Shown: in pieces, positions 34,303 to 42,735 of the stretch | Layout of the letters: every line of letters starts with the position of its first letter | Numbering within the stretch: position 1 is the first letter of the stretch | NCBI RefSeq assembly: GCF_004297185.1 | Contig: NZ_PGCL01000003.1 | Coordinates: forward strand, 248,001 to 312,000 | Length of the DNA: 64,000 bases | Source: Methanofollis fontis | GTDB taxonomy: Archaea; Halobacteriota; Methanomicrobia; Methanomicrobiales; Methanofollaceae | Direction: 5' to 3' | Translations under genes and position numbers: made by a program | Notes under the pieces: generated by a model | What the model was told of the DNA's origin: nothing | What the model saw: only the letters and a program-made list of their open reading frames with translations | The model's database searches: none

Positions 34303-34937
34303 TCGCCGTACCTCCTCTGGAAGCGTTTCTCGATGAGGCCTGCAACACCGTCCAGGATGACGGCGAGCAGACCGACCCATGCCCCGGCGAGCAGGATGAT
34401 CTCGGGGATATTGTTGAAGATGCCCGTCTGGAGCGGCACACCCAGTCCGCCGGCACCGATGAGACCGCCGAGCGTGACGATGCCCATCGTGAACACCACG
34501 GCGATCCGGATCCCCCCGGCCACAAGGGGCAGGGCAAGCGGGATACGGATCTGCGTCAGCACCTCATGTTCAGTCAGTCCGATCGCCGTTGCAACCTCGA
34601 TCTGCTCCCGGCCGACACTGATCAGCCCGGTATAGGCATTGCGGGCGATTGGCAGGATCGAGTAGAGGATGGAGGCGATGACGGTCGGCATGGCTCCGAT
34701 GCCGACAAACGGGATCAGGAGGGCAAGGAGTGCAAGGTCGGGGAAGGTCTCAAGCACATTGAGCAGTGCGAACACGCTCCCCGAATACCGCTGCCGCCGG
34801 TAGAGGAGGATGCCGAGTCCGATCCCGATGACGACAGAGACGCTCAGGGCGGCGGCGAACATGCTCAGGTGCTCGACGGTCCGGGCGGTCATCTGGTAGG
34901 TCTGCCAGAGTGTGACCGTTTCGGCGATCAGGTCCAT
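34296..34937 (-). CDS. osmoprotectant ABC transporter permease (OpuCB-like)
   Basis: First permease of the same importer, 213 residues. Landmarks are LETFPDLALLALLIPFVGIG, the EAA loop QIEVATAIGLTEHEVLTQIRIP, and TLGGLIGAGGLGVPL. The start ATG shares a base with the ATPase stop (TGATG). Two different permeases plus one ATPase and one binding protein is the standard OpuC architecture. Confidence 0.9.
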   Translation of the reverse strand: MDLIAETVTLWQTYQMTARTVEHLSMFAAALSVSVVIGIGLGILLYRRQRYSGSVFALLNVLETFPDLALLALLIPFVGIGAMPTVIASILYSILPIARNAYTGLISVGREQIEVATAIGLTEHEVLTQIRIPLALPLVAGGIRIAVVFTMGIVTLGGLIGAGGLGVPLQTGIFNNIPEIILLAGAWVGLLAVILDGVAGLIEKRFQRRYGEW

Positions 34938-36064
34938 CAGATCAGCCTTCTCAGGACCTCATCGCAGAGAAAAAGTCCTGCGGGTTTTTCTCCGTCCATC
35001 ACCAGTGCAAAGGAACCTCCTGACTCCTTCAGGACCTGAAGCGCCTCCGAGGCGGGAGTGTCGAGGGCGAAGACCGGCGGGAGCGCGGCGATATCACCCA
35101 TCGTCAGGGCTTCATGACGGCGTGTAAACGCCTCGCGACGCCTGACGGTGCCGAGCACCTGTTCGCCCTCCTTGACGATCGCCACCCCCGTATCCTCGTC
35201 CATCATCGTGCACAACCCCTCCTGCACGCCGGCAGAGGCGGAAAAAAAGTAGCGTCTGAGAACCGGCGTCATCAGGTCACGGACGCTCAATGTCTCAAGG
35301 TGCCGGAATTTTCGGTCGGCATCGACCATATTGGCCACGATCCCGGAAACCGGGTGCAGGATCAGGTCTTCCGGTGTCCCGACCTGTACCAGGCGGGCGT
35401 CATGCATGATGGCGATCCGGTCGCCGAGCCTGAAGGCTTCGTCGATGTCATGGGTGACGAAGACGATCGTCCTGCCCAGTTCCTCCTTGATCCGGCAGAA
35501 CTCGTCCTGCAACTGTTTTCTGAGGATCGGATCCAGGGCGCCGAAGGGTTCGTCCATCAGCAGCAACGGCGGGTCCATTGCAAGGGCGCGGGCCAGACCG
35601 ACCCGTTGCTGCTGCCCGCCGGAGAGTTCCCTCGGGTAGCGGTCATAATAGGTCTCGGGTGGGAGGTCGACGAGTTCCAGCAGGTACTGGACCCGCTCCC
35701 TGATGCGTTCGCCCGTCCATCCCTCGATCCGCGGCACCAGACCCACATTCTCCCCCACGCTCATATGGGGAAAGAGCCCGATCTGCTGGATGACATACCC
35801 GATGTTCCGCCGCAGTGCAACCGGATCGACCGATGCGATGGCGGTGTTGTTGATCCGGATCTCGCCGCTGTCCGGTTCGATCAACCGGTTGATCATCCGG
35901 AGGGTCGTCGTCTTCCCGGATCCGCTGGCGCCGATCAGGATCAGCAGTTCGCCCCCTTCGACACTGAGGTCGAGATCCTCGACCGCCGCCCGACCGTCGT
36001 AACGTTTGGTGACCCCGGTGAGAGCGATCCGGTCGATCCGTTCGAATAGGCGTTGTTCGCTCAT
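34937..36064 (-). CDS. osmoprotectant ABC transporter ATPase with CBS domains (OpuCA/ProV-like)
   Basis: A 375-residue ATPase: Walker A GASGSGKTTTL (about 38-48), Q-loop region GYVIQQIGLFPHMSVGENV, signature [15 protein letters not shown], Walker B LLLMDEPFGALD, then a tandem CBS pair (about 250-370). In OpuA-type systems the CBS pair senses ionic strength and switches transport on. GLFPHMSVGENV and GALDPILRKQLQDE are typical of betaine importers. It follows the binding protein by 21 bp. Confidence 0.93.
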   Translation of the reverse strand: MSEQRLFERIDRIALTGVTKRYDGRAAVEDLDLSVEGGELLILIGASGSGKTTTLRMINRLIEPDSGEIRINNTAIASVDPVALRRNIGYVIQQIGLFPHMSVGENVGLVPRIEGWTGERIRERVQYLLELVDLPPETYYDRYPRELSGGQQQRVGLARALAMDPPLLLMDEPFGALDPILRKQLQDEFCRIKEELGRTIVFVTHDIDEAFRLGDRIAIMHDARLVQVGTPEDLILHPVSGIVANMVDADRKFRHLETLSVRDLMTPVLRRYFFSASAGVQEGLCTMMDEDTGVAIVKEGEQVLGTVRRREAFTRRHEALTMGDIAALPPVFALDTPASEALQVLKESGGSFALVMDGEKPAGLFLCDEVLRRLI

Positions 36065-36085
36065 GGACAGGAAAAAAAGGGGGAT

Positions 36086-36982
36086 TTATCCCTGGATCAG
36101 TCCTTCGGAAACGAGATATTCCTGTGCGATTTCTCTCGCCTCACGTTTTTCCAGGTCGAACTCGGCGTTCAGCTCCCGCATCCGGTCGGTATCGATCCGG
36201 TCGGAGAGGAGGTCCAGGGTCTCGACCGCCTTCTGGTCACCGGCGATCCGGTCGTTCACCAGCATGATCGCATGATAGGGCGGGAAGGCCGAGCGTTCGT
36301 CCTCCAGTATGCGGAGGTCGTAGAGGTCCACCCGCGTATCGGTGGTGTAGGGAGTGATCGCATCCACCTCCCCGCTCCTGATGGCGTCGTACATCAGGGT
36401 GGGGGACATCTGACGGGAGTCGGCGAAGGTGAAGTTATAGACCCGCTGCAGCTGCGGCAGACCGTCCTCGCGGTTCGGGAAGACATAATCGGTGCCGAGC
36501 GTCATGTCGCCGATATATGGGGCGAGATCGGTGATCGTCGTCACATTGCGCTCAACCGCCCATGCTTCAGGCACGGCGATGGTGTAATCGTCCCTGAAGC
36601 CGATCCTGGAGAGCACGGTGATCCCCTCTCCCGCCAGCCCCTCCTTCACCTGTTCATAGACCGCATCCGGTTCCCAGACATCCATCGGCGGCAGTTTGAG
36701 GAGCTGTGAATAGGCCGTGCCGGTGTACTCCACATAGACATCGATCTGCCCCTTTTTCATGCCCTCAAACAGGGTGGCGTCGTTGAGGTTCGTCTTTACC
36801 TCGGTGTCATAGCCCCGGTCCTCAAGGAGAAGGGCGATCATCTCCGCCAGAATATATTGTTCGTTAAAGGTCTTTCCACCGACGACCACGGTCGCCCCGC
36901 TCTCCCCGGATGTCGCCGTGCATCCTGCCGCACAGATGCATCCCAGGACGAGGACAATCACACAGACTGCTTCAGCTCTCAT
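36086..36982 (-). CDS. osmoprotectant-binding lipoprotein (OpuCC-like)
   Basis: A 298-residue binding protein for glycine betaine, choline or related solutes. The lipobox is CAAGC (Cys21). The mature protein starts with VVVGGKTFNEQYILAEMIALLL, the family signature, and has DVYVEYTGTAY and the SPTLMYDAIRSGEVDAITPY segment. Aromatic residues expected for a cation box are present but were not mapped. First gene of the operon; a TATTTATAATTAA stretch near 37022-37035 is its likely box A. Confidence 0.92.
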   Translation of the reverse strand: MRAEAVCVIVLVLGCICAAGCTATSGESGATVVVGGKTFNEQYILAEMIALLLEDRGYDTEVKTNLNDATLFEGMKKGQIDVYVEYTGTAYSQLLKLPPMDVWEPDAVYEQVKEGLAGEGITVLSRIGFRDDYTIAVPEAWAVERNVTTITDLAPYIGDMTLGTDYVFPNREDGLPQLQRVYNFTFADSRQMSPTLMYDAIRSGEVDAITPYTTDTRVDLYDLRILEDERSAFPPYHAIMLVNDRIAGDQKAVETLDLLSDRIDTDRMRELNAEFDLEKREAREIAQEYLVSEGLIQG

Positions 36983-37223
36983 GCTCTCTCCCTTTCAGGT
37001 GGGAAAAAACAGGCCGCGATATTTATAATTAACTACGAATAGATCTGGCGGCGGCGATCAGTGAGGTGATGGAGGCCTCTTCCGTGCCGGTTTCGGACAG
37101 CATCCGGTTCACACCGGCATGGGTGGTCAGGACTATGGTCCTGCCGATCACAATCGTGCTGCGCCTTCAACCGGCCCCCTCCGTTCGCTGTTCGATGGGA
37201 CCATTGCCCGAAGCGTCGATAAA

Positions 37224-37267
37224 CTATAAATCCTACAGCGTAGGAGAGGAAACATGAGGTGACTAAA
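37224..37267 (+). promoter_or_regulatory. box A and ribosome binding site of the small ferritin-like gene
   Basis: CTATAAAT at 37224-37231 predicts transcription from about 37254. The short leader holds GAGGTGA five bases before ATG 37268, which is preferred over the in-frame GTG at 37259 inside that ribosome binding site. Confidence 0.5.
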
Positions 37268-37573
37268 ATGCCCGAATTCACCAATCCCTTTGCAGGAAAC
37301 GCCAACAGCAGAAAGCTGACCGATATCGAGCTTGTACGTGCGATCAGGTTCCAGATTGCTGCCGAATATGAGGCAGTGCAGCTCTACCAGCAGCTCGCCG
37401 AGTCCACCGATAACGACCTTGCAAAGGCCGTGCTCTATGACATCGCCGAGGAGGAGATCGTCCATGCCGGCGAGTTTCTCAGGCTGCTGAAGGAGCTCGC
37501 TCCTGACGAAGCGGGCTACTACGAGAAAGGCGCCCGTGAAGTCGAGGAGATGATCGAGGACCTCAAGAAATAG
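37268..37573 (+). CDS. small ferritin-like protein (encapsulated-ferritin/rubrerythrin type)
   Basis: A 101-residue protein of two main helices: IRFQIAAEYEAVQLYQQLAE and VLYDIAEEEIVHAGEFLRLL carry Glu, Glu, Glu-x-x-His diiron ligands. One chain supplies half a four-helix bundle, so a dimer is expected. Length and ligand spacing resemble the encapsulin-associated ferritin-like domain (as in Pyrococcus encapsulin fusions), but no encapsulin gene is nearby. Probable role is iron handling or peroxide defence. Confidence 0.8.
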   Translation: MPEFTNPFAGNANSRKLTDIELVRAIRFQIAAEYEAVQLYQQLAESTDNDLAKAVLYDIAEEEIVHAGEFLRLLKELAPDEAGYYEKGAREVEEMIEDLKK

Positions 37574-39104
37574 GTCCGCCCTCTTTTTTTCCCCGCGTGT
37601 AGTGCTCGATCTCGCCGTAGGCCGAGAGCCTGCCGTTTTCCAGCACCGAAACCGCCCCGTGGCCGCCGCAGACCAGACAGCGGCGGGATGAGGGGGCGAG
37701 CGCCCGGTCCACATCTGCCGCAATCTCGAGCAGCGCCCGCCGTTCCGTCCTGGCCACGTCCGAATTCACATTGACCGATGTGACCAGGAAATCTGCCAGG
37801 GAACTGTAGCGTCTCCGCGCCTCCGTGAGGCTCCCGAAGTTGATCACGGTGTCGCTCGTGAGCAGTATCCCCGCCTCCGGGCAAAAGAGATAGACCAGGC
37901 CATGGAGGTGACCGCCCAGGCTTTCGAGCACCTCGAACTCCATCCCCGCGAAGGTGAAGCGATCGAGCACCGGAAAGATCCCGCGCATCTCGCCATCGGG
38001 TTCCGGGAAGAGGGTGTAGTCCTCAGGCGGGGTGAACCGGGAGAAGAGGTTGATGATCGTCGTATATACCGATTCAAGGATGGAGGACTCGACCGGCGAA
38101 CCGGTGGCGCGGTTCTGGCTCTGGATGATCGCCTCGGTGCCGCGGTGCAGGAAGGCAGGTGCCTGGTAGAAGCCGCCGGCCCCGCAGTGGTCGGCGTCGG
38201 CATGGGTGATGACAACCCGGCGGAGTTTTGTGCCGTCGGCCACCCCGTAATGGCGGAACATCTCGATCACGTCCGGATAATAGATGCCGTAACCGGTATC
38301 CACCATCATCGCCTCGTCTGCCGTCTCGAACACATAGATGTTCCCGCCGCCCGGCAGCTGGAAGCAGATCAGCGTCATCCCGGCGCCGACGTCGATACGC
38401 TGGACGTCGGCATAAAATTCCTCTCCTGACGTCCTTTTCAGGGTCTCGCCGGTCTCGGTGATGCTCGCAAACACCTGCAGGGGGTCTTCACCGCGGTTCG
38501 TGAGCTCCTGGACGATATGGTTGATCTCCTGGAGGAGGTGGAGCAGGAAGGGGTCCTCCGCCGATCCGATCAGCGTTCTGAGGCGCTGGGCAAAGCAGAC
38601 ATAGAAGACCGTGTCGTCCAGCCTCTCGCCGGTGGTGTCATAGTCCAGGATCTCAAGGGGATAGCGGGACTTCAGGGCGTTCAGGAGGGCATCGACGTTC
38701 TCGCTCTCCTCGAGACTGAGGCTCACCGTCAAACGGTCCGGGTGCTTCCCGGAGTCGTCGAAATCGACATGCGCGATATTTGCCCCGGCATCGGTGGTCA
38801 TCTCGAGGAAATCGGCGAGGGCGCCGGGGTGGTGGGGGAGCTGGACATTGAAGCGGAGAAAACTGATCGCCGGAAGGCGACGCTGGAGGTAGCCAATGGC
38901 GGCGAGTTCGTCCTGTATCGAGAGGTAATCGGGAAAGGATGCCGTCACCTCGAAGAAGACCGTGGAGGGATCGATGCATCTGCTGTACTGAATCCGGTTG
39001 ATATTGCCCCCATAGCGCTTGATGATCGCTGCCGCACGCTGGAGAGAGCCCGGACTGTCGGGCATACGGGCAATAAAGGAGAATTTCTCGTCCTGCGCCA
39101 CCAT
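37563..39104 (-). CDS. double-ACT-domain / metallo-beta-lactamase fusion protein
   Basis: About 513 residues. Two N-terminal ACT domains (about 1-75 and 80-155; FSFIARMPDSPGSLQRAAAI and VQLPHHPGALADFLEMTTDAGA) would sense an amino acid. A helical middle section (FYVCFAQRLRTLIGSAEDPF, about 160-225) precedes an MBL domain with the metal motif THADADHCG, GGHLHGLVYLF and LLTSDTVINFG. The HxDxDH form lacks the second His of the classic motif. It may be a ligand-controlled hydrolase; no such activity is established. The start is uncertain: ATG 39104 (possibly leaderless) or ATG 39143. Confidence 0.75.
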   Translation of the reverse strand: MVAQDEKFSFIARMPDSPGSLQRAAAIIKRYGGNINRIQYSRCIDPSTVFFEVTASFPDYLSIQDELAAIGYLQRRLPAISFLRFNVQLPHHPGALADFLEMTTDAGANIAHVDFDDSGKHPDRLTVSLSLEESENVDALLNALKSRYPLEILDYDTTGERLDDTVFYVCFAQRLRTLIGSAEDPFLLHLLQEINHIVQELTNRGEDPLQVFASITETGETLKRTSGEEFYADVQRIDVGAGMTLICFQLPGGGNIYVFETADEAMMVDTGYGIYYPDVIEMFRHYGVADGTKLRRVVITHADADHCGAGGFYQAPAFLHRGTEAIIQSQNRATGSPVESSILESVYTTIINLFSRFTPPEDYTLFPEPDGEMRGIFPVLDRFTFAGMEFEVLESLGGHLHGLVYLFCPEAGILLTSDTVINFGSLTEARRRYSSLADFLVTSVNVNSDVARTERRALLEIAADVDRALAPSSRRCLVCGGHGAVSVLENGRLSAYGEIEHYTRGKKEGGPIS

Positions 39105-39139
39105 ATCAGAAATAAGGTTTGATCGGAGCCGACATAAAT

Positions 39140-39883
39140 TCATGGTGCAGGAGAGGCCGGCACGAGCACAAAGAGGGCAAATCCCATATATTCCCGACCA
39201 TATCCGGCATATTCGTCCTGGATGCGGTGGAGGTAGTCCCTGACCCCGGGCAGGGCGGGATCGTCCGGGTTTTCCGCCATCCATGCCAGGAGTCCGCCCC
39301 AGTTCCCGGACTCGTAGGCGTCCCAGTCGTCTGCCGTCGCCCTCAGAACGCCCCTCACCTCATATCCGGCCTCACCCGCCGCCGAGAGGATCTCGTATTC
39401 GGTGAGCACGTCGCCCCATTCTCGGCTGAACTCGGGTGGGACCGATGCCCGCTCCCAGTAGCGCTCCCCGATCACGATCCTGCCGGCATCGCCGATCCAT
39501 TCCCCCATCGCCTCCAGCGCCCCGCAGAACCCGCCCCAGATATGCGAGGACCCGATGCAGGCGGCGCAGGTATAGGAAGCGTCGGGCATCTCCTCAAGGA
39601 CGTCGCCGCGGGTGATGGCGATCCTGTCAGAAAGTCCGCCACTCGCAATTGTTTCTGCCGCCCTGCGGCATGCCTCCTCCCTGAGGTCGATGCCCCGACC
39701 ACTGATACCGAAACGCTCCCCCCAGAGGGAGAGGATCGTCCCGTAGCCGCACCCGAACTCGATCACCCGGTCCCCCGCGGTGAGGGCAGCCATCTCGCCG
39801 GCCCGGACCACCTTTTCGGGCGTGGTCGGGTTCATGATCGCCATGAACCGGGTGGAGATGGTGATGAGGTCGTAATAATCCAT
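39140..39883 (-). CDS. SAM-dependent methyltransferase
   Basis: A 247-residue class I methyltransferase. Motif I is VIEFGCGYGTIL (about 40-51), acidic motif II is GRGIDLREEA, and ITRGDVLEEMPD follows. A longer C-terminal half (YWERASVPPEFSREWGDVLTE, GLLAWMAENPDDPALPGV) resembles the archaeal/bacterial small-molecule methyltransferases acting near SAM-dependent lipids or cofactors, but the substrate cannot be named. It precedes the ACT-MBL gene on the same strand by 35 bp. Confidence 0.83.
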   Translation of the reverse strand: MDYYDLITISTRFMAIMNPTTPEKVVRAGEMAALTAGDRVIEFGCGYGTILSLWGERFGISGRGIDLREEACRRAAETIASGGLSDRIAITRGDVLEEMPDASYTCAACIGSSHIWGGFCGALEAMGEWIGDAGRIVIGERYWERASVPPEFSREWGDVLTEYEILSAAGEAGYEVRGVLRATADDWDAYESGNWGGLLAWMAENPDDPALPGVRDYLHRIQDEYAGYGREYMGFALFVLVPASPAP

Positions 39884-39984
39884 GAACAGAAGGGGAGGTG
39901 CGGAGGTAAATATTCAGCAGACAAAAAATGAGAGAGGTCCTGGTTCCCTCTGGTTGATTGGACGGGAAAGCGGGTTTATCGCCT

Positions 39985-40089
39985 TCACAGCCTGCTGGAC
40001 TTCGTGCTCTTCTTTTCCTTTGCGTTTACCTTCTCGGCTCCGGCTTCCTTTCCCTTTGCCGGGGTGCGCTTCTGGTTTTCGTATGGCAT
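39985..40089 (-). CDS. small basic protein of 34 residues
   Basis: A short reading frame starting at ATG 40089 and ending in TGA at 39987-39985. It encodes a Lys/Arg/Glu/Ala-rich, glycine-poor, probably disordered peptide beginning MPYENQKRTPAKGKEAGAEK. The ribosome binding site GGAGGTGATT, eight bases before the ATG, is the strongest perfect match to the archaeal consensus in this region. A GATAGATTTATG box lies farther upstream (about 40137-40149). The high positive charge suggests nucleic-acid or ribosome binding (inference). No gene has been assigned to this gap otherwise. Confidence 0.6.
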   Translation of the reverse strand: MPYENQKRTPAKGKEAGAEKVNAKEKKSTKSSRL

Positions 40090-40245
40090 GAGATGAATCA
40101 CCTCCGTATCTGTATGATCCGGAGATTCTCCCGGCCGCTCATAAATCTATCTCCTGCTTGCAGGATGATATGGCGCCGGTTGCCAGATCCGGGCGGATAT
40201 GTGCGGCTCCGCCGGGGGCACCACGCGGGCGCGCACCGGGAGGTA

Positions 40246-41007
40246 TTAGAGGTCGATCTCGATGCCGATGGGGCAGTGGTCAGACCCCGTCACCTCAGGC
40301 AGGATGAAGGCGTCCTTCACCCGCCCGGCGAGGTCCGAACTCACGAAGAAGTAATCGATCCGCCATCCGACATTCCGGTCCCGCGCCCGGCTTTTCAGGT
40401 CCCAGTAGGTGTAGTGGCCCCCGCCGGACTCGAAGAGCCTGAAGGTGTCCACAAGCCCGCGGTCGATCCAGCGGTCGAGGGCGGCGCATTCCTCAGGGAG
40501 AAATCCGGAGACCTTGCGGTTTGGGGCGGGCCGCGCCAGGTCGATGGCGCGGTGGGCGGTGTTTACGTCGCCGCAGACGATGACGCCGCGCCCGGTCTCC
40601 ATACAGGCTCCGACAGATTCGAGAAAGGCGTCATAGAAGTGCATCTTATAGGCAAGACGCTCCTGGGACATCTTGCCGTTCGGGAAATAGATGTCGAAGA
40701 GCACGAACCCGGGGTATTCGGCGATGATGATCCGCCCCTCCTCGCCGAAGCGTCCGTCGAAATCACGGCGGTAGGAGAGCGGCTTTTCCCGGGTGTAGAG
40801 GGCGACGCCGCTGTAGCCGCGGCGTTCGGCAGAGGAGAAGAGGGCATGATACCCGGGAGGGGAGAGCAGGTCATCCGGGACCTGCTCTTCCTGCGCCTTC
40901 GTCTCCTGAATACAGAGAATATCGAATGTTTCGTCCCTGAACCATTCGCAGAACCCTTTCTTATGGACCGAACGGATGCCGTTCACGTTCCATGACAGAA
41001 GCCTCAT
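40246..41007 (-). CDS. xthA: exodeoxyribonuclease III / AP endonuclease
   Basis: A 253-residue enzyme of the EEP fold that cuts the backbone at abasic sites in base-excision repair. It has MRLLSWNVNGIRS, CIQETKAQ (metal Glu), AHRAIDLARPAPN, GDVNTAH (Asp, Asn) and the final GSDHCPIG with the catalytic His. Length and motifs fit ExoIII/ExoA. The window also holds two HhH glycosylases and MutSL, so a good part of the repair set is here. Confidence 0.95.
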   Translation of the reverse strand: MRLLSWNVNGIRSVHKKGFCEWFRDETFDILCIQETKAQEEQVPDDLLSPPGYHALFSSAERRGYSGVALYTREKPLSYRRDFDGRFGEEGRIIIAEYPGFVLFDIYFPNGKMSQERLAYKMHFYDAFLESVGACMETGRGVIVCGDVNTAHRAIDLARPAPNRKVSGFLPEECAALDRWIDRGLVDTFRLFESGGGHYTYWDLKSRARDRNVGWRIDYFFVSSDLAGRVKDAFILPEVTGSDHCPIGIEIDL

Positions 41008-41047
41008 CAGATCGAAAATGGAAGAGCGGGGAGATAAAGGGTGGGCA

Positions 41048-41416
41048 TCAGTGCCTGACGCCGCGTTTCCTGAGCTCTTCGGATTTTTTCTGCGAGCACT
41101 CCTCGCACCGGAATTCGGGTTCGTTGTCGTCGGTCTTGTCGTAGTTGTCGGTTTTTACCAGGCGGTAACCCCGGCAGATCCGTCCGCAGTCCACGCACCT
41201 GATGTTCTCGCGCACCTCCCACTGGGCGTCGAGCGCCTTTGAGGTGAAGATGAAGCGGTCCACCCAGAAGAAGATGAGACCGCCGATGAGGTTGGCGATG
41301 ATGGTGGCATACAGGGGGTCCATGGAGGAGAGGACGATCAGCACCCCGGCAAGGATGGGGGTGGAGAGCTGCCAGCGGATCAGGTAGAGGCCGTAGCGCT
41401 TGAAGTTGACATCCAT
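41048..41416 (-). CDS. two-helix membrane protein with cytosolic zinc-finger-like tail
   Basis: A 122-residue protein: two membrane helices (about 18-35 and 39-58; LSTPILAGVLIVLSS, ATIIANLIGGLIFFWVDRFIF), then a polar tail with CVDCGRICRGY and CEECSQKKSEEL, four cysteines that could bind one zinc. The order helix-helix-zinc tail is conserved in methanogen hypothetical proteins (recollection, not checked). ATG 41416 gives a normal N-terminus; the upstream frame to 41533 is not protein-like. Function unknown. Confidence 0.72.
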   Translation of the reverse strand: MDVNFKRYGLYLIRWQLSTPILAGVLIVLSSMDPLYATIIANLIGGLIFFWVDRFIFTSKALDAQWEVRENIRCVDCGRICRGYRLVKTDNYDKTDDNEPEFRCEECSQKKSEELRKRGVRH

Positions 41417-41589
41417 AGCTCTGGAGTACTCTCTCGTCGGCGGGTTCATAAGGGCATGGATGGGGGACATCCGGGCAGGCCCACCAGCATCACAAAGGAG
41501 GCGGAGAGGGATGCGAATTATTCTCAATTCCAATCATCCCTGCCGATCGGCAGGGGGCGCGAACAGATGCCCAATTTAAAAAAAAAGGT

Positions 41590-42063
41590 TTATTCGACCG
41601 CTTCGGCCGAGAGGATCCTGACCTCCTTGACCGGGCGGTCCCTGGGAGTGGTGCGGGTCTTTCCGATGGCGTCGACGACGTCCATCCCCTCGATCACCTT
41701 CCCGAAGACCGGGTGGTTGCGGTCGAGATAGGTGTTGTCCACCAGGTTGATGAAGAACTGCGAACCGCCGGTGTTCGGGCCCGCATTCGCCATCGAGATC
41801 GTCCCCCTCAGGTTGTTGTTGGCAGCGGTGAACTCGTCCGGGATGTGGTATCCCGGTCCGCCGGTGCCGTCGCCGGAGGGGTCGCCGCCCTGGATCATGA
41901 AGCCGTCGATGACGCGGTGGAAGATCACGCCGTTGTAGAAGCCTTCCCTGACGAGTTTCTCAAAGTTGCCAGCGGTGATCGGCATATCGCCATAGAGCTG
42001 GATGGTGATGTCGCCCGCCGTGGTGTGGAGGACGATCCCGGTTCCTGCAGGATGGTCTGTCAT
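41590..42063 (-). CDS. cyclophilin-type peptidyl-prolyl cis-trans isomerase
   Basis: A 157-residue cyclophilin that speeds proline isomerisation during folding. Active-site blocks: GVIFHRVIDGFMIQGGDPSGDGTGGPGY (Arg/Phe/Met/Gln, given here as the family core), ISMANAGPNTGGSQFFI and HPVFGKVIEGMDVV. No signal peptide, so cytoplasmic. ATG 42063 is used; an ATG at 42072 is three codons longer. The two are not distinguished by a ribosome binding site. Confidence 0.96.
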   Translation of the reverse strand: MTDHPAGTGIVLHTTAGDITIQLYGDMPITAGNFEKLVREGFYNGVIFHRVIDGFMIQGGDPSGDGTGGPGYHIPDEFTAANNNLRGTISMANAGPNTGGSQFFINLVDNTYLDRNHPVFGKVIEGMDVVDAIGKTRTTPRDRPVKEVRILSAEAVE

Positions 42064-42149
42064 AAAAATCATCTCTTCATCGATGGATGAAGGGATAGTT
42101 CTTCTGCACAACCATCATCATCTGCCGGCACCGTATGCGTCCCTGTGCC

Positions 42150-42479
42150 ATGACGACTGATGACGACCTGCGCAAACAGCAGCACGAGATGATGCTCGCG
42201 GAGTTCCTCGCCCGACTCTCCCACGAACGCCCGGAATACCGCTGGGGTGCGGCGGACGCCCTCGGCAGACTCCGGGACGCCCGTGCGGTGGACCCGCTGA
42301 TCGCCGCCATGGATGACCCCGACCCACGGGTGCGCAAGAAGGCGGCATGGGCGCTCGGGCAGATCGGCGATGCACGGGGGCAGCGGGCACTGCTCGCGGC
42401 ATTCAGGGATCCGGACGAGAATGTGCGTGAGATCGCCGGCGAGGCATATGAGATCCTGAAGGAGAAGATGTTCCGTTGA
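42150..42479 (+). CDS. small HEAT-repeat protein
   Basis: A 109-residue protein with two PBS-lyase-type HEAT repeats ([27 protein letters not shown] in parts, then [28 protein letters not shown]). After these a third partial helix pair ([17 protein letters not shown]) ends the protein. Such repeats mediate protein-protein contacts; no enzymatic role is suggested. The start is ATG 42150, or 42135 five codons earlier. It is divergent from the cyclophilin gene with 86 bp between. Confidence 0.82.
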   Translation: MTTDDDLRKQQHEMMLAEFLARLSHERPEYRWGAADALGRLRDARAVDPLIAAMDDPDPRVRKKAAWALGQIGDARGQRALLAAFRDPDENVREIAGEAYEILKEKMFR

Positions 42480-42705
42480 TACTGTGAGGGGGGTCCGGAA
42501 TGAGGATTCCTGGGGTCGGGAGAGAAAGCGGGGCGGCAGAGGGAGACATCGAGGATCTGTCTGCTCCGACATTGCGACTGTGCAGACCTCTTCTCCCGCC
42601 GGCAGAAATCATACCTCTCCAGGTCTCCATTAGCCACACCCTGATCCGCATTTCCGTGCTGTTTGGTGACATTCCCGATCTCCTGACCGGGCAGGAAACA
42701 ACTGG

Positions 42706-42735
42706 TTTATACCCGGGCAGCGGATTTCATACTGG
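42706..42735 (+). promoter_or_regulatory. box A of mutS placing transcription start at the ATG
   Basis: TTTATACC at 42706-42713 is centred 26 bases before the mutS ATG. This is the standard distance from an archaeal box A to the transcription start, so the mutSL mRNA is probably leaderless. Confidence 0.5.

Noticed and set aside
37033-37160. Short minus-strand frame (about 42 codons, starting GTG) between the osmoprotectant operon and the ferritin-like gene
   Set aside because: The codon use looks plausible, but the G-rich stretch is about 20 bases from the start and the frame ends in the promoter of the osmoprotectant-binding gene. Too weak to call.
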